From contig CAYUQJ010000001.1 of the NCBI GenBank assembly GCA_964446955.1, positions 1,201,479 through 1,265,478 on the forward strand: 64,000 nucleotides of DNA. Direction: 5' to 3'. This DNA is from Leptolinea sp964446955. GTDB taxonomy: Bacteria; Chloroflexota; Anaerolineae; Anaerolineales; Anaerolineaceae. The notes under the pieces were generated by a model that was not told the origin of the DNA, searched no databases, and saw only the letters and a list, made by a program, of their open reading frames with translations. The position numbers and the translations under genes were made by a program. Below are positions 37,287 through 46,029 of this stretch, one piece after another (the stretch's first letter is position 1; each line of letters opens with the position of its first letter).

Positions 37287-39011
37287 ATGGAAAAGTCCAC
37301 AATTGCAATCCTACCAGAACTCTCAATGTTCTTCAGCACGATCCATTCGCAATCAGGCGAGGGACGTTCGGCTCTGCTCCCTTGTTTATTTGTATCACAG
37401 GATTTGTACGGGTATATTCCAGATTTTGTAATAGGTGAGATTTCAACAAATCTGAATATACCGGTCGATGAAATCAATAAGGTTATTGATTTCTATCCGT
37501 TATTTCAAAAAACACCGGCAAACAGGACTGTCTTGCATGTATGCAACGACCTCAAATGTAAACTAGCCGGTGCCGATACAGTTTTTAAATTGATCAGCGC
37601 GGGCATTGGGGATGTATCTCCTGATTCGTCAGGTATTGAATTAGAAAAAGCTCCCTGTTTGGGTTTATGTGCGCACAAGCCTTCTTTGCATATTCAAGGA
37701 GAATTGATCCGTATACCGGTAAAAGACAATTATAGTTTGGCACCTTCAGCGAATTTCCATCACTCTTCAACTACCATAATGGGGAATAAACGGATCATCA
37801 CAACCAACTGTGGAACGGGAAAAACCTGTTCTTTAATGGAATACTGGAAGAACGATGGATATCAGGCGCTTAAAATTGCTTTTAACATGCCTCCAGGCGC
37901 ATTGATCACCGAAATTAAGACGTCCAGTCTGGTAGGCCGCGGGGGAGAAGCTTTCCTAACCGGTATCAAATGGGAGAAAGCGACGACCGGTGACCAGAAA
38001 ACTCGTTTTGTTGTATGTAATGCCTGTGAAACAGATCCGCTGACATTCAAAGATAGAGTTTTAATGGAAGATGATCCCCACAGCATACTGGAAGGTATGA
38101 TCATCGCCGCGTACGCAGTTCAGGCGCACCAGGGATTTCTGGTTGTCAATGGAGAATACGAATTAGCTTATCAAACCCTTTCGCAAGCTATCATTGATGC
38201 CCGTATGGCTGGTTTGCTCGGAAGCAATATCATGGGGAGCGGTTTTGATTTTGATATTGAATTGCGAAAACAGGGAGGGCGGTATTGTAGTGGAGAGGAG
38301 ACCGCGCTTCTTGAATCTATAGAAGGCAAATGTGCTATCCCTCGCGGGAAACCACCATTTCCCACATCAAAAGGCCTGTTTGGAAAACCAACGGTAGTCA
38401 ATAATGTAGAAACCCTGTGCAATATTCCGCAAATTCTGCGAATGGGTGCCATGGAATACCGAAAAACTGGTACAGATACAGCAAAAGGGACAGTCCTTCT
38501 CTGTCTCATGGGAGATGTGAAAAAACCGGGGTTGCTTGAAGTCCCCTATGGGACAACGTTCAGAGATATTGTATATGAATTCTGTGGCGGACCAGATGAT
38601 GAAAGTGGCTTTCACACCGCATTGGTCGGAGGAATCGCCGGCACATTTATTCGTGAAGCAGATTTGGACATCCCAATTTCTCTGGACATGTCAGCCCATA
38701 AAAGGTTGTCTCTAGGTTCAGGATCTATTGTTGTATTAAATAAAAAAAGGAATTTATTAAAGAATTTGTTCCAAATTGCCCGTTTCTTTAAATCAGAAAC
38801 CTGTGGGAAGTGTGCGAGCTGTGTAAAAGGAGTGGAACAACAGACTGAATTCATGGAAAAAGCCAGTAACGGCACATTCAACTCCAGAGACCTGACGAGT
38901 TTACAGGATATTTACCTGGAGATGATCCGCAAATCCGATTGCAAAATGGGCCAATTTGCCACCAGCGCATGCCGTTCTGCTTTACAGGAGTTTCCATCCC
39001 TTTTCCAGTAA
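37287..39011 (+). CDS. NuoE-NuoF fusion, divergent NADH-type electron-input protein
   Basis: 574 residues. The start is the ATG at 37287, with AGGAGA six bases ahead. Residues 1-150 form a NuoE-type [2Fe-2S] thioredoxin fold with Cys86, Cys91, Cys124 and Cys128. Residues about 195-460 form the NuoF flavin domain, and the C-terminus has the [4Fe-4S] site Cys506, Cys509, Cys512 and Cys552. The flavin/NADH loops are altered: GRGGEAFLTGIKW in place of GRGGAGFPTGLKW, and NACETDPLTFKDR for NADEGEPGTFKDR. CSGEETALLESIEGK is well kept. HoxF-like and HydB-like proteins share this fusion. No hydrogenase, formate dehydrogenase or other Nuo subunit lies beside it, so the electron partner is unknown. Confidence 0.85.
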   Translation: MEKSTIAILPELSMFFSTIHSQSGEGRSALLPCLFVSQDLYGYIPDFVIGEISTNLNIPVDEINKVIDFYPLFQKTPANRTVLHVCNDLKCKLAGADTVFKLISAGIGDVSPDSSGIELEKAPCLGLCAHKPSLHIQGELIRIPVKDNYSLAPSANFHHSSTTIMGNKRIITTNCGTGKTCSLMEYWKNDGYQALKIAFNMPPGALITEIKTSSLVGRGGEAFLTGIKWEKATTGDQKTRFVVCNACETDPLTFKDRVLMEDDPHSILEGMIIAAYAVQAHQGFLVVNGEYELAYQTLSQAIIDARMAGLLGSNIMGSGFDFDIELRKQGGRYCSGEETALLESIEGKCAIPRGKPPFPTSKGLFGKPTVVNNVETLCNIPQILRMGAMEYRKTGTDTAKGTVLLCLMGDVKKPGLLEVPYGTTFRDIVYEFCGGPDDESGFHTALVGGIAGTFIREADLDIPISLDMSAHKRLSLGSGSIVVLNKKRNLLKNLFQIARFFKSETCGKCASCVKGVEQQTEFMEKASNGTFNSRDLTSLQDIYLEMIRKSDCKMGQFATSACRSALQEFPSLFQ

Positions 39012-39056
39012 AAACCTCAGAAAGAGATCATCCTGGCATATTGATTTAATAAAAGA

Positions 39057-39094
39057 GACGTGTCCATTATTCAATGAATGAACACGTCATTTTG
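39057..39094 (+). terminator. Terminator of the NuoE-NuoF gene
   Basis: Stem GACGTGTCCATT (39057-39068) with AATGAACACGTC (39077-39088), 12 pairs with one mismatch, followed by ATTTTG. It lies 45 bases after the stop codon. The T tract is short, so efficiency is uncertain. Confidence 0.6.
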
Positions 39095-39153
39095 TAAATT
39101 ATAGAAAACCGACGTTAATCGATTTTGCAATATCTGGATGGTATCTGGCTAAT

Positions 39154-39342
39154 CTACATCTTTCCTTTTTCCAATTTTTTCACAAGGTCTAGAAATTCAT
39201 TCCATTCCTCAGTAAAGAAATGGAGAGTAACATTATTCAAGTCAAGATGGAATGTGCTCTCACCATCCGGTTCCTCTGCCTTCCATGCCATGTAATTTTC
39301 CGTCTCACCTAGGGTTTTTACCATGGGTTCAGTATCAGTCAT
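39154..39342 (-). CDS. Small acidic hypothetical protein
   Basis: 62 residues, acidic, with no membrane segment or signal. It is Trp- and Phe-containing (LHFFTEEWNEFLDLV near 40-54), and most likely a small alpha/beta fold. An AAGGAGAGAG Shine-Dalgarno stands right before the ATG and the coding frame sits just after another minus-strand gene, which supports it as real. Function unknown. Confidence 0.65.
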   Translation of the reverse strand: MTDTEPMVKTLGETENYMAWKAEEPDGESTFHLDLNNVTLHFFTEEWNEFLDLVKKLEKGKM

Positions 39343-39360
39343 TTCTCTCTCCTTTTGTTA

Positions 39361-39741
39361 TTATTTCAATGGTTTCCAAACATCATCCCCTTCAAGGGAT
39401 AACAAATCAAATGATTTGGTGTTGAAATTGAAAATGCAATTATAGTTTCCTCTCACTATGATACCAGATGCATTTGGAGCATCTACATTTCCGGTTATCT
39501 GATACCGGTTATCACCAAGATCCTTGATTTTCTGTCCCGACAGACTGGCTTTATCCGCATTACGCAAACCAGCTTTTACCACTTCCTCACATCTGATTGC
39601 CGCTTTCTCTGAATCACCCCGGGATGCGTTTTCCCTGGCAGGATCAGGAACTGCCTCCTGCAAATACATAACTCCGAACACTCCGATAACCACAAAAATG
39701 ACGATGATCAAGAACAGGACAACGGGTGAATCTTTTTTCAT
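39361..39741 (-). CDS. Hypothetical protein with N-terminal membrane anchor
   Basis: 126 residues. Residues 6-27 are a strong membrane helix (VVLFLIIVIFVVIGVFGVMY). The rest is an extracytoplasmic domain with two Cys (about 51 and 102) that could pair. The pattern DLGDNRYQITGNVDAPNASG looks like a small beta domain. It overlaps the AI-2E permease gene by four bases (ATGA), so the two are co-translated. No family known to me. Confidence 0.65.
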   Translation of the reverse strand: MKKDSPVVLFLIIVIFVVIGVFGVMYLQEAVPDPARENASRGDSEKAAIRCEEVVKAGLRNADKASLSGQKIKDLGDNRYQITGNVDAPNASGIIVRGNYNCIFNFNTKSFDLLSLEGDDVWKPLK

Positions 39742-41051
39742 TTTGGCGTCCCTCGCGTTTCGTGTAATGAGGCATCTTCTTTCGATTCAATTTTATCGGC
39801 ACCATTTCGAAAAAGTGAGATTAATCGTTTATAGATTTTTCTCACCCAGGCAGGTGGAAGGAACTCTTGTTTCCTATTTGTAAAATCAATTCCCTCCCAC
39901 GGATTTTTGTCAATCATCTTTTTCAAAATATATTGAAAGAACAATTGAAGGGTTGCCAATACAGGCGCGGCAAGGATCATTCCGGTGATCCCCATGAGGT
40001 TCGCACCGATCAACGCAGCCACAAGAATGGCGGCCGGGTGTACAGCCAACGCGTCCGCCATAACCCGGGTTGATATAAAGTTATCAATGATCATGTCCGT
40101 CAACCAGGCTATTCCAACAATAAAAACCGCGTATCCAAATGGTGTCAACCCGAATATTGTGGTTCCCTGAAAATAGGCTACCAATCCATAGGTCGTCCAG
40201 GCAATAAAAGGTCCGATATAAGGTAAAAATCGTGCCAGACCGGCAATAATGGCCAATCCAAAGAAGTATTTCACATTCAACGTGCCGAGGAGTATGGAAT
40301 AAACAATTATCACTACACCTATGATCAGAAACTGACCACGAAGAAACGCATTCCATACTCTTCCCAATTGGTTTGCCATGATCCGGAAGTCATTTTCGTA
40401 ACCCGGAATATTGAAATGAAAGATTTTTCCGGGTTCTCCGCCGGTTTCATTCAATATGAAAAATGCCATCAACATTACGAACATCAACCAACCAAATGTG
40501 GAAGCAGCGCCAGAAGCAAACGAACCAAGAAGACTGCCCAGATTCCCCAGAAGTGGTTGCACAGCATCTGTGATCTTGCTCCCGATTGGGTCGAGATCAA
40601 GGGTCAAGAGATCAAATTTAAAAGGACCGATTGAGAGTGGTGCATTGAGCAAATTCTGTATTGTTGTTGGAAGATTGACTATGGCTTTTTCCAGGAACAC
40701 AACCAGGCTTTGTCCCTGTTCAACAAGAGCAAATCCTCCCCAGGTAAGCAATCCAAAAAATCCCAACAATATAACGATAAAGACAATCGCCACAGAAAGC
40801 CGCCAGTTTATGTGTAGTCGATTCATCAACCAACTTGCGGGAGAGTACATTAAATATGCCATTATGAATGTGATCAATAACGGCGCCATAAGGGATTGAA
40901 AACGGTAAAAGAGATAGGCGAAGATAGAAAAAAGAGCCAAACCAACAATGAGCTTGGTTGTATTGCTCCATTTCGGTGAAGTCGAATTTGATGTACTGAT
41001 AGTAGGCATAAGTTTTTCGATATCTTTTTCTATAAATCCAGCCGGAGTCAT
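39738..41051 (-). CDS. AI-2E family transporter (PerM/TqsA-like)
   Basis: 437 residues. The ATG at 41051 has a near-perfect GGAGGAAAGGAC Shine-Dalgarno; the frame extends to 41075. Eight or so membrane helices, with a soluble part between the second and third pairs. Family marks are ITFIMAYLMYSPASWL, LARFLPYIGPFIAW near 265 and AVHPAAILVAALIGANLMGITGMILAAPVLATL (about 340-372). Family members export small solutes such as AI-2 or act as Na+/H+ antiporters. The substrate is unknown. The tail (about 390-437) is basic and cytosolic. Confidence 0.9.
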   Translation of the reverse strand: MTPAGFIEKDIEKLMPTISTSNSTSPKWSNTTKLIVGLALFSIFAYLFYRFQSLMAPLLITFIMAYLMYSPASWLMNRLHINWRLSVAIVFIVILLGFFGLLTWGGFALVEQGQSLVVFLEKAIVNLPTTIQNLLNAPLSIGPFKFDLLTLDLDPIGSKITDAVQPLLGNLGSLLGSFASGAASTFGWLMFVMLMAFFILNETGGEPGKIFHFNIPGYENDFRIMANQLGRVWNAFLRGQFLIIGVVIIVYSILLGTLNVKYFFGLAIIAGLARFLPYIGPFIAWTTYGLVAYFQGTTIFGLTPFGYAVFIVGIAWLTDMIIDNFISTRVMADALAVHPAAILVAALIGANLMGITGMILAAPVLATLQLFFQYILKKMIDKNPWEGIDFTNRKQEFLPPAWVRKIYKRLISLFRNGADKIESKEDASLHETRGTPK

Positions 41052-41106
41052 GTCCTTTCCTCCGGCTGAATACAATGAATCAGGATTTGAATATCACGTG
41101 GCTCAG

Positions 41107-41739
41107 TTATGGAACCGCACATCCCGGGAAAAGTGATGGGGCTATGGTGCAGTACAAGTTATTGGAATCGATCATCCAGAACACTACAGCACACAGACAA
41201 ATGAATAAGCCCAGGATAATCAGTATGATAACCAGTAGATTTTTTGATTTCTTCTTAGGAGCATTAGGACGGGGACCAGAATTAAAATCGTCCCTGGCCA
41301 GTGGCACTTCAGGAGAAATATACGCATCATGATCTGCGACATTTCTGGGAGGCGGTGCGCTTTCTACGGGTCGACGAGCCCCTGAGCCGGAGGATGACGC
41401 AGAAACGGTCGACATAACCGTAGCATTTGGATCTTCACCAATCCTCTCGTAAGAAACGATACTGGTCTCTCCAAATGTAATCTGTTCGCCAACACGCAAT
41501 AAATGTGGCCCAGATAGCCTGGCCCCATTGATAAAAGTACCATTCGTTGAACCCAGGTCTTCCACTACAAATTGATCACCCTCTGAATATAATCGCGCGT
41601 GCCGACGTGATACTTTTTCATCGCTAATGACCAGATCATTGGTCACGTCACGCCCAACATGCATTTCAGATTTTTCCAGTGGAAGCACCTTGCCAGCACC
41701 GGCTCCAGAGCGAATAACAAGCTGGAAGGTTGCGCTCAT
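41107..41739 (-). CDS. FHA domain protein with C-terminal membrane anchor
   Basis: 210 residues. The FHA domain covers about 1-100: MHVGRDVTNDLVISDEKVSRRHARL (Gly-Arg and Ser-x-x-His) and EDLGSTNGTFING. It binds phosphothreonine peptides. A Ser/Pro-rich linker (about 105-160) leads to a membrane helix (about 170-192) near the C-terminus. It would hold the phospho-reader at the cytoplasmic face. No Ser/Thr kinase gene is in the window. It has its own good promoter and the start has AGGAGGAG. Confidence 0.9.
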   Translation of the reverse strand: MSATFQLVIRSGAGAGKVLPLEKSEMHVGRDVTNDLVISDEKVSRRHARLYSEGDQFVVEDLGSTNGTFINGARLSGPHLLRVGEQITFGETSIVSYERIGEDPNATVMSTVSASSSGSGARRPVESAPPPRNVADHDAYISPEVPLARDDFNSGPRPNAPKKKSKNLLVIILIILGLFICLCAVVFWMIDSNNLYCTIAPSLFPGCAVP

Positions 41740-41770
41740 TTTCTCCTCCTGATTGAGAAAGTTTGATTTT

Positions 41771-41799
41771 AGTTTACGCAGAAATTAATACACTGTCAA
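41771..41799 (-). promoter_or_regulatory. Promoter of the FHA gene
   Basis: On the minus strand TTGACA (41794-41799) and TAAACT (41771-41776) with a 17-base spacer, followed by an AGGAGGAG Shine-Dalgarno before the ATG at 41739. Confidence 0.75.
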
Positions 41800-41862
41800 C
41801 TTGTTCTATGCAAGATTTAAACCAAAATGCGATCACAATTAGAGTAAGTTGTGGAAAACAGC

Positions 41863-41895
41863 GCCGGGATGCGAAATTCGACATCGCATCCCGGC
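41863..41895 (-). terminator. Terminator of the liv operon
   Basis: A perfect 12-bp stem, GCCGGGATGCGA (41863-41874) with TCGCATCCCGGC (41884-41895), on the minus strand 34 bases after livF. A TTTT run follows seven bases downstream, so the T tract is short. Confidence 0.85.
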
Positions 41896-41928
41896 AATTC
41901 TTCTTCTCCTGCATAAGCAGGTGTAATA

Positions 41929-42636
41929 TCAAACTCCCAGATACGCCGCTTTAACCTGTGGATTATTCTTTACATCAGATGCTTTACCTTCGAGAACTAT
42001 ACGTCCTGTTTCAAGGACATACGCGCGGTTGGAAATCGAAAGGGCCATCAACGCGTTTTGTTCCACCAGAAGAATACTGGTTCCCTGGGAATTGATCTCT
42101 TTAATGATCGAGAAGATCTCTTCCACAAGGATGGGGCTAAGACCCATAGAAGGCTCATCTAACAAAATGAGTGATGGCTTGCTCATCATTCCACGCGCCG
42201 TAGCAAGCATTTGCTGCTCTCCACCGGATAAAGTCCCACCCAACTGATTTAGACGTTCCTTTAAACGTGGAAAGCTGACAAATACACGATCCATCGATTT
42301 TTGAATTTCATCAGGATCGTTGCGGGTATATGCGCCCATATCAAGGTTTTCCTGCACTGTCAGGGGAGCAAAGATTTTCCGACCTTCCGGCACATGGCTT
42401 ATTCCACGCCGAACGATCTGTTCGGCGGGTGTTGTAGTGATGTCTTCCCCTTTGAAATGAATGCTTCCCGTTCGGGGACGGATTATTCCAGAGAGGGTAC
42501 GCAATGTTGTCGACTTGCCAGCACCATTCGCACCGATAAGTGAAACGATCTCACCTTCATCGATATGGAACGATATTCCCTGAAGAGCATGGATCGCCCC
42601 GTAATACACATTTAAGTTTTGAACATCAAGCAACAT
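41929..42636 (-). CDS. livF: Branched-chain amino acid ABC transporter ATPase LivF
   Basis: 235 residues from the ATG at 42636, the standard LivF length. The open frame extends to 42780 but the extra 48 residues have no family match, and AAGGGAG precedes the ATG. Walker A is SLIGANGAGKSTTLRTLSG (about 36), the Q loop lies near VQENLDMGAYTR, the signature is LSGGEQQMLATARGMMS (about 138), and Walker B is LILLDEPSMGLSPILVEE. It powers import with LivG through LivH/LivM. It starts inside the last codons of livG (11-base overlap). Confidence 0.96.
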   Translation of the reverse strand: MLLDVQNLNVYYGAIHALQGISFHIDEGEIVSLIGANGAGKSTTLRTLSGIIRPRTGSIHFKGEDITTTPAEQIVRRGISHVPEGRKIFAPLTVQENLDMGAYTRNDPDEIQKSMDRVFVSFPRLKERLNQLGGTLSGGEQQMLATARGMMSKPSLILLDEPSMGLSPILVEEIFSIIKEINSQGTSILLVEQNALMALSISNRAYVLETGRIVLEGKASDVKNNPQVKAAYLGV

Positions 42637-43426
42637 TGGCAGCTCCCTTACCCAGGTACGCTTCAATAACTTTCGGGTTATTTTGGATTTCAGCGGGGGT
42701 ACCACGGGCAATAACTTCACCGAAATCAAGCACGGTGATCCTTTCACAAATATCCATGACAAGGCGCATCTGATGTTCAATTAATAGAATTGTCAGATCG
42801 AATTTTTCACGGATGAAATGGATCAGATCCATTAATTCGGTAATTTCTTTCGGATTCATTCCCGCCGCCGGTTCGTCAAGTAAAAGCAACCGGGGGTTGC
42901 AGGCCAACGCGCGTGCGATCTCAAGACGGCGCTGTTGCCCGTACGGCAAATTCTTGGCTATTTCATTTTCAAATCTATTCATGTTGAAAATTTCGAGGAA
43001 ATCCTGAGCGCGTTCAGTCATTTCACGTTCTTTTTTAAAGAAATTGGAAGACCTGAATATCCCATCTGCCAGACCATAACCAGCATGGAAATGATAAGCA
43101 ATACGCACATTATCGAGAACAGATAGATTTGAAAAAAGCCGGATATTTTGGAAAGTTCTTCCGATACCCATCTGCGTGATCTCATGAGGTTGAAGACCAA
43201 CTACGGAATCCCCTTCAAAGAGAATTTCACCACGTGAGGGGTAATAAAGGCCGGTGATCATGTTGAAAGCGGTCGTTTTTCCAGCGCCATTGGGACCAAT
43301 AAGGCCAATCAATTCCCCTTTTTGTATGGTCATATTGAAATCATTGACCGCACGTAACCCGCCGAAGACTTTCGCGAGAGAGGTCACTTCAAGTACAGGA
43401 GTGGTTGGATTTACAGGTGTCATCAT
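42626..43426 (-). CDS. livG: Branched-chain amino acid ABC transporter ATPase LivG
   Basis: 266 residues. Three ATG codons in a row (43423, 43426, 43429) follow AAGGAGA; 43426 gives the best spacing. The frame extends to 43492 without family support. Walker A GLIGPNGAGKTTAFNMITGLY (about 40), Walker B LLLLDEPAAGMNPKE, and the LivG-specific tail around ERITVLDFGEVIARGTP are present. It pairs with LivF. It lies 13 bases after livM. Confidence 0.96.
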   Translation of the reverse strand: MMTPVNPTTPVLEVTSLAKVFGGLRAVNDFNMTIQKGELIGLIGPNGAGKTTAFNMITGLYYPSRGEILFEGDSVVGLQPHEITQMGIGRTFQNIRLFSNLSVLDNVRIAYHFHAGYGLADGIFRSSNFFKKEREMTERAQDFLEIFNMNRFENEIAKNLPYGQQRRLEIARALACNPRLLLLDEPAAGMNPKEITELMDLIHFIREKFDLTILLIEHQMRLVMDICERITVLDFGEVIARGTPAEIQNNPKVIEAYLGKGAANVA

Positions 43427-43439
43427 CATATCTCCTTGA

Positions 43440-44798
43440 TCAGCCTTCCACCACTTCCGGTATATCTGTTTGTTGAACCCGGGGCTTGACAAAAGGTGCG
43501 TTCAAGAAACCCCATTCAATATTACCGAGGAGTCCGGAGGGCTTGATTAGCATGAGCAGCAACAAGACAATCGGGTAAAGCACAAACCGCCATGTTGGAG
43601 CATCTGTACCCAATTGACCCAGGAGGACCCGCAACAAACCTTCAAGGAAGAAGATCCAGGCGAAGGATGCTGTCACAGTCCCTGTCATACTACCAAGTCC
43701 ACCGAATACAACGATGATCAAAGGATTGAAACCTGCCAGGAAATCAAACGTTCCGGGGCTGAGAAAACCAATGTAGTGAGCGTAAACTCCACCGCCAATT
43801 CCAGCAAAGAAACATCCAATGACAAAGGTTAACAATTTGGTATTGGCCAGATCGATACCCATCGCTTTTGCCGCGGTTTCATCTTCCCGGACAGCAAGTA
43901 TCGTACGCCCGGTTGATGAATGGATGATATTCCGCATGATTATGATCACCAGAATCAGGAACAGAAATGCCCAGAACCAGGTGGTCAATTTCGGAATACC
44001 GATCATTCCACGACCGCCCTTCATTTCAGGGAAGGGGAGGATCGTGTCTGAGTTAACCATGAGGGTATTTATGATAATAGCGAATCCAAGAGTCGCGATA
44101 CCAAAATAGTCAGAACCCAATGAAAGCACCGGCAAGCCAAACAGGAAACTGATTTCAGCAGACAAAACTCCCGCAAAGATGACAGCCAGGAAGAACACAA
44201 TCTGCATCCAGACACCCTGTGCCATCGGACCGGGTTCCGCGCGTGTACCCAGCATTGAAAGGAACGCCGGATTCAATGCATTGCCAATCTCAACAGCAAT
44301 CCACCCGACCAGTATGCTTCCGATAAGGTAGAAGGTAAACGCTGACATGACCGGAACACCACGGTAACGTGATAACCAGCGTTGGATTCCAACGATCATG
44401 ACGCCAGCCAGAATACTCCCAATACCGACAACGAGCAATCCTCTGGCATCACCATTGACCCAGCGGTATGTGATATCCGCTGCTGTGTAGGCGCCAATTC
44501 CGTAAAAACCCCATTGTCCAAGACTGAATTGGCCGTTGAACCCGTAGATCAGATTCAAACCCAACGCAACCATTGTCATCGATGCAGCCTGGAATATGAG
44601 ACCCTGATCAAATTCATTTAGTAGGGCTGATCCGGCAATTGGAACGGTCAAAGCCATTTGAACAATCAGGAAAGCAACAACGATTCCAACGCCTTTTACC
44701 CATAATTGTTTACGCCCCAATACCCATAACAACCCGTATAGGTAGGCAAGTATTACAAAAATTTTTACGATAGATCCAAGTAGAAAACCGAGTTCCAT
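43440..44798 (-). CDS. livM: Branched-chain amino acid ABC transporter permease LivM
   Basis: 452 residues, longer than the usual 300-420 because of an N-terminal segment with extra hydrophobic helices (about 1-85). The family core is ALGLNLIYGFNGQFSLGQ (about 96) and GMIGIPKL, then RTILAVREDETAAKAMGID (EAA-like loop, about 300), and FFAGIGGGVYAHYIGFLSPGTF. It forms the translocation channel with LivH. Eleven bases separate it from livH. Confidence 0.95.
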   Translation of the reverse strand: MELGFLLGSIVKIFVILAYLYGLLWVLGRKQLWVKGVGIVVAFLIVQMALTVPIAGSALLNEFDQGLIFQAASMTMVALGLNLIYGFNGQFSLGQWGFYGIGAYTAADITYRWVNGDARGLLVVGIGSILAGVMIVGIQRWLSRYRGVPVMSAFTFYLIGSILVGWIAVEIGNALNPAFLSMLGTRAEPGPMAQGVWMQIVFFLAVIFAGVLSAEISFLFGLPVLSLGSDYFGIATLGFAIIINTLMVNSDTILPFPEMKGGRGMIGIPKLTTWFWAFLFLILVIIIMRNIIHSSTGRTILAVREDETAAKAMGIDLANTKLLTFVIGCFFAGIGGGVYAHYIGFLSPGTFDFLAGFNPLIIVVFGGLGSMTGTVTASFAWIFFLEGLLRVLLGQLGTDAPTWRFVLYPIVLLLLMLIKPSGLLGNIEWGFLNAPFVKPRVQQTDIPEVVEG

Positions 44799-44809
44799 TT
44801 GGTATTCTC

Positions 44810-45940
44810 CTAGGCTTTCTCAGCTTCAGGCTCACCGAATATACCGGTAGGCCGAACCAAAAGAACAAGAATTAGGATGGCAAAAGCTACAGCATCGCGC
44901 ATGGGAGTAGAAATAAATCCCATGGTCAACGCCTCAGCCTGTCCCATAATGAGGGCGCCAACAAAAGCACCTGGAATACTGCCAATTCCGCCCAACACAG
45001 CCGCGATAAACGCTTTCAAGCCAGGAAGAATACCCATCTGAGAATTGATCGATGAATAGGCAATAGCATAAAGAACACCACCGAGTCCGGCAAATGCCGC
45101 ACCAATCGCAAAAGTAAATGAGATAACCTGATCCACATTGATTCCCATAAGACGAGCGGTGGGTTTATCAAAGGATGTCGCACGCATCGCAATGCCCATC
45201 TTCGTTTTCTTGACCAGGAATTGCAGGAAAATCTGCACCAGAATGGACATAACCATAATGATGATAAGAATATTGGAAAAAGTGATCGCGTTAGCCGGTG
45301 GCTGTGTGCCCTGAATGATCTGATGAATACCAGTTCCGTCAATATACCAGGCAACTACCTCAAAGGGACGTTTAAACGGGATGAAGCGGGGAGTGAACAC
45401 AAAATTCAATGCCCCGTAGTATTCCAGGAAGAAAGAAACACCGATTGCCGTGATCAAAGCGGCAATACGTGGAGCGTTCCTTAGTGGTTTGTAAGCAACC
45501 TTTTCAATCGTTACAGCCAGAAGAACACAAATAATGATCGAGAGCAGAATAACTGTCGTTGTTCCGATAACCACTACCAGAATTTCATTTAGTTCCGGGA
45601 AAACAGCCGCCGGCCAGACATGAAGATTGAAGCGTTCAACAACATAATAACTTGTGAATGCTCCAACCATAAAAACATCACCATGAGCAAAATTGATCAG
45701 TTTTACAATGCCATAGACCATGGTGTAGCCCAGGGCGATCAATGCGTACACAAAACCAAGTTGCAGACCACTGATAACGAATTGGGCAAATATTTCAGGT
45801 CCTTCAATCAGGTTCTTACCTAATATATAAATTGCCGCCAGGGCAATGAAACCTAGAAAGACTTGACCAACCCATTTCAAAGGTGGCTGGTGCTTGCGTA
45901 TTTCAGTATTAACAGGTTGGGAAACAGCATCTGGTTGCAT
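44810..45940 (-). CDS. livH: Branched-chain amino acid ABC transporter permease LivH
   Basis: 376 residues from the ATG at 45940, which follows GGAGGTAAC; the frame goes to 46006. The N-terminal 70 residues are extra to the family and include one hydrophobic stretch. The core has FVYALIALGYTMVYGIVKLINFAHGDVFM (about 87-115, family hallmark), the EAA-type loop with MGIAMRATSFDKPTARLMGI, and GLGGVLYAIAY. It pairs with LivM. A 14-bp hairpin lies between livK and this gene. Confidence 0.95.
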   Translation of the reverse strand: MQPDAVSQPVNTEIRKHQPPLKWVGQVFLGFIALAAIYILGKNLIEGPEIFAQFVISGLQLGFVYALIALGYTMVYGIVKLINFAHGDVFMVGAFTSYYVVERFNLHVWPAAVFPELNEILVVVIGTTTVILLSIIICVLLAVTIEKVAYKPLRNAPRIAALITAIGVSFFLEYYGALNFVFTPRFIPFKRPFEVVAWYIDGTGIHQIIQGTQPPANAITFSNILIIIMVMSILVQIFLQFLVKKTKMGIAMRATSFDKPTARLMGINVDQVISFTFAIGAAFAGLGGVLYAIAYSSINSQMGILPGLKAFIAAVLGGIGSIPGAFVGALIMGQAEALTMGFISTPMRDAVAFAILILVLLVRPTGIFGEPEAEKA

Positions 45941-45974
45941 CAGCCTGTTACCTCCATTTGTTTCATAGTATCGT

Positions 45975-46008
45975 AAATGGTGGGTGGCGTTTGTGCCACC
46001 CACCATTT
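45975..46008 (-). promoter_or_regulatory. livK-livH intercistronic hairpin
   Basis: A perfect 14-bp inverted repeat, AAATGGTGGGTGGC (45975-45988) and GCCACCCACCATTT (45995-46008), with a six-base loop. It lies 21 bases after livK on the minus strand. There is no T tract. It probably protects the livK mRNA end or partly attenuates readthrough into livHMGF, as is common for binding-protein genes. Confidence 0.75.
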
Positions 46009-46029
46009 GTAGTATTTGTAAAAAGGTGA

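Noticed and set aside
42637..42780. N-terminal extension of LivF
   Set aside because: It overlaps the livG coding sequence, has no family similarity, and a Shine-Dalgarno supports the ATG at 42636.
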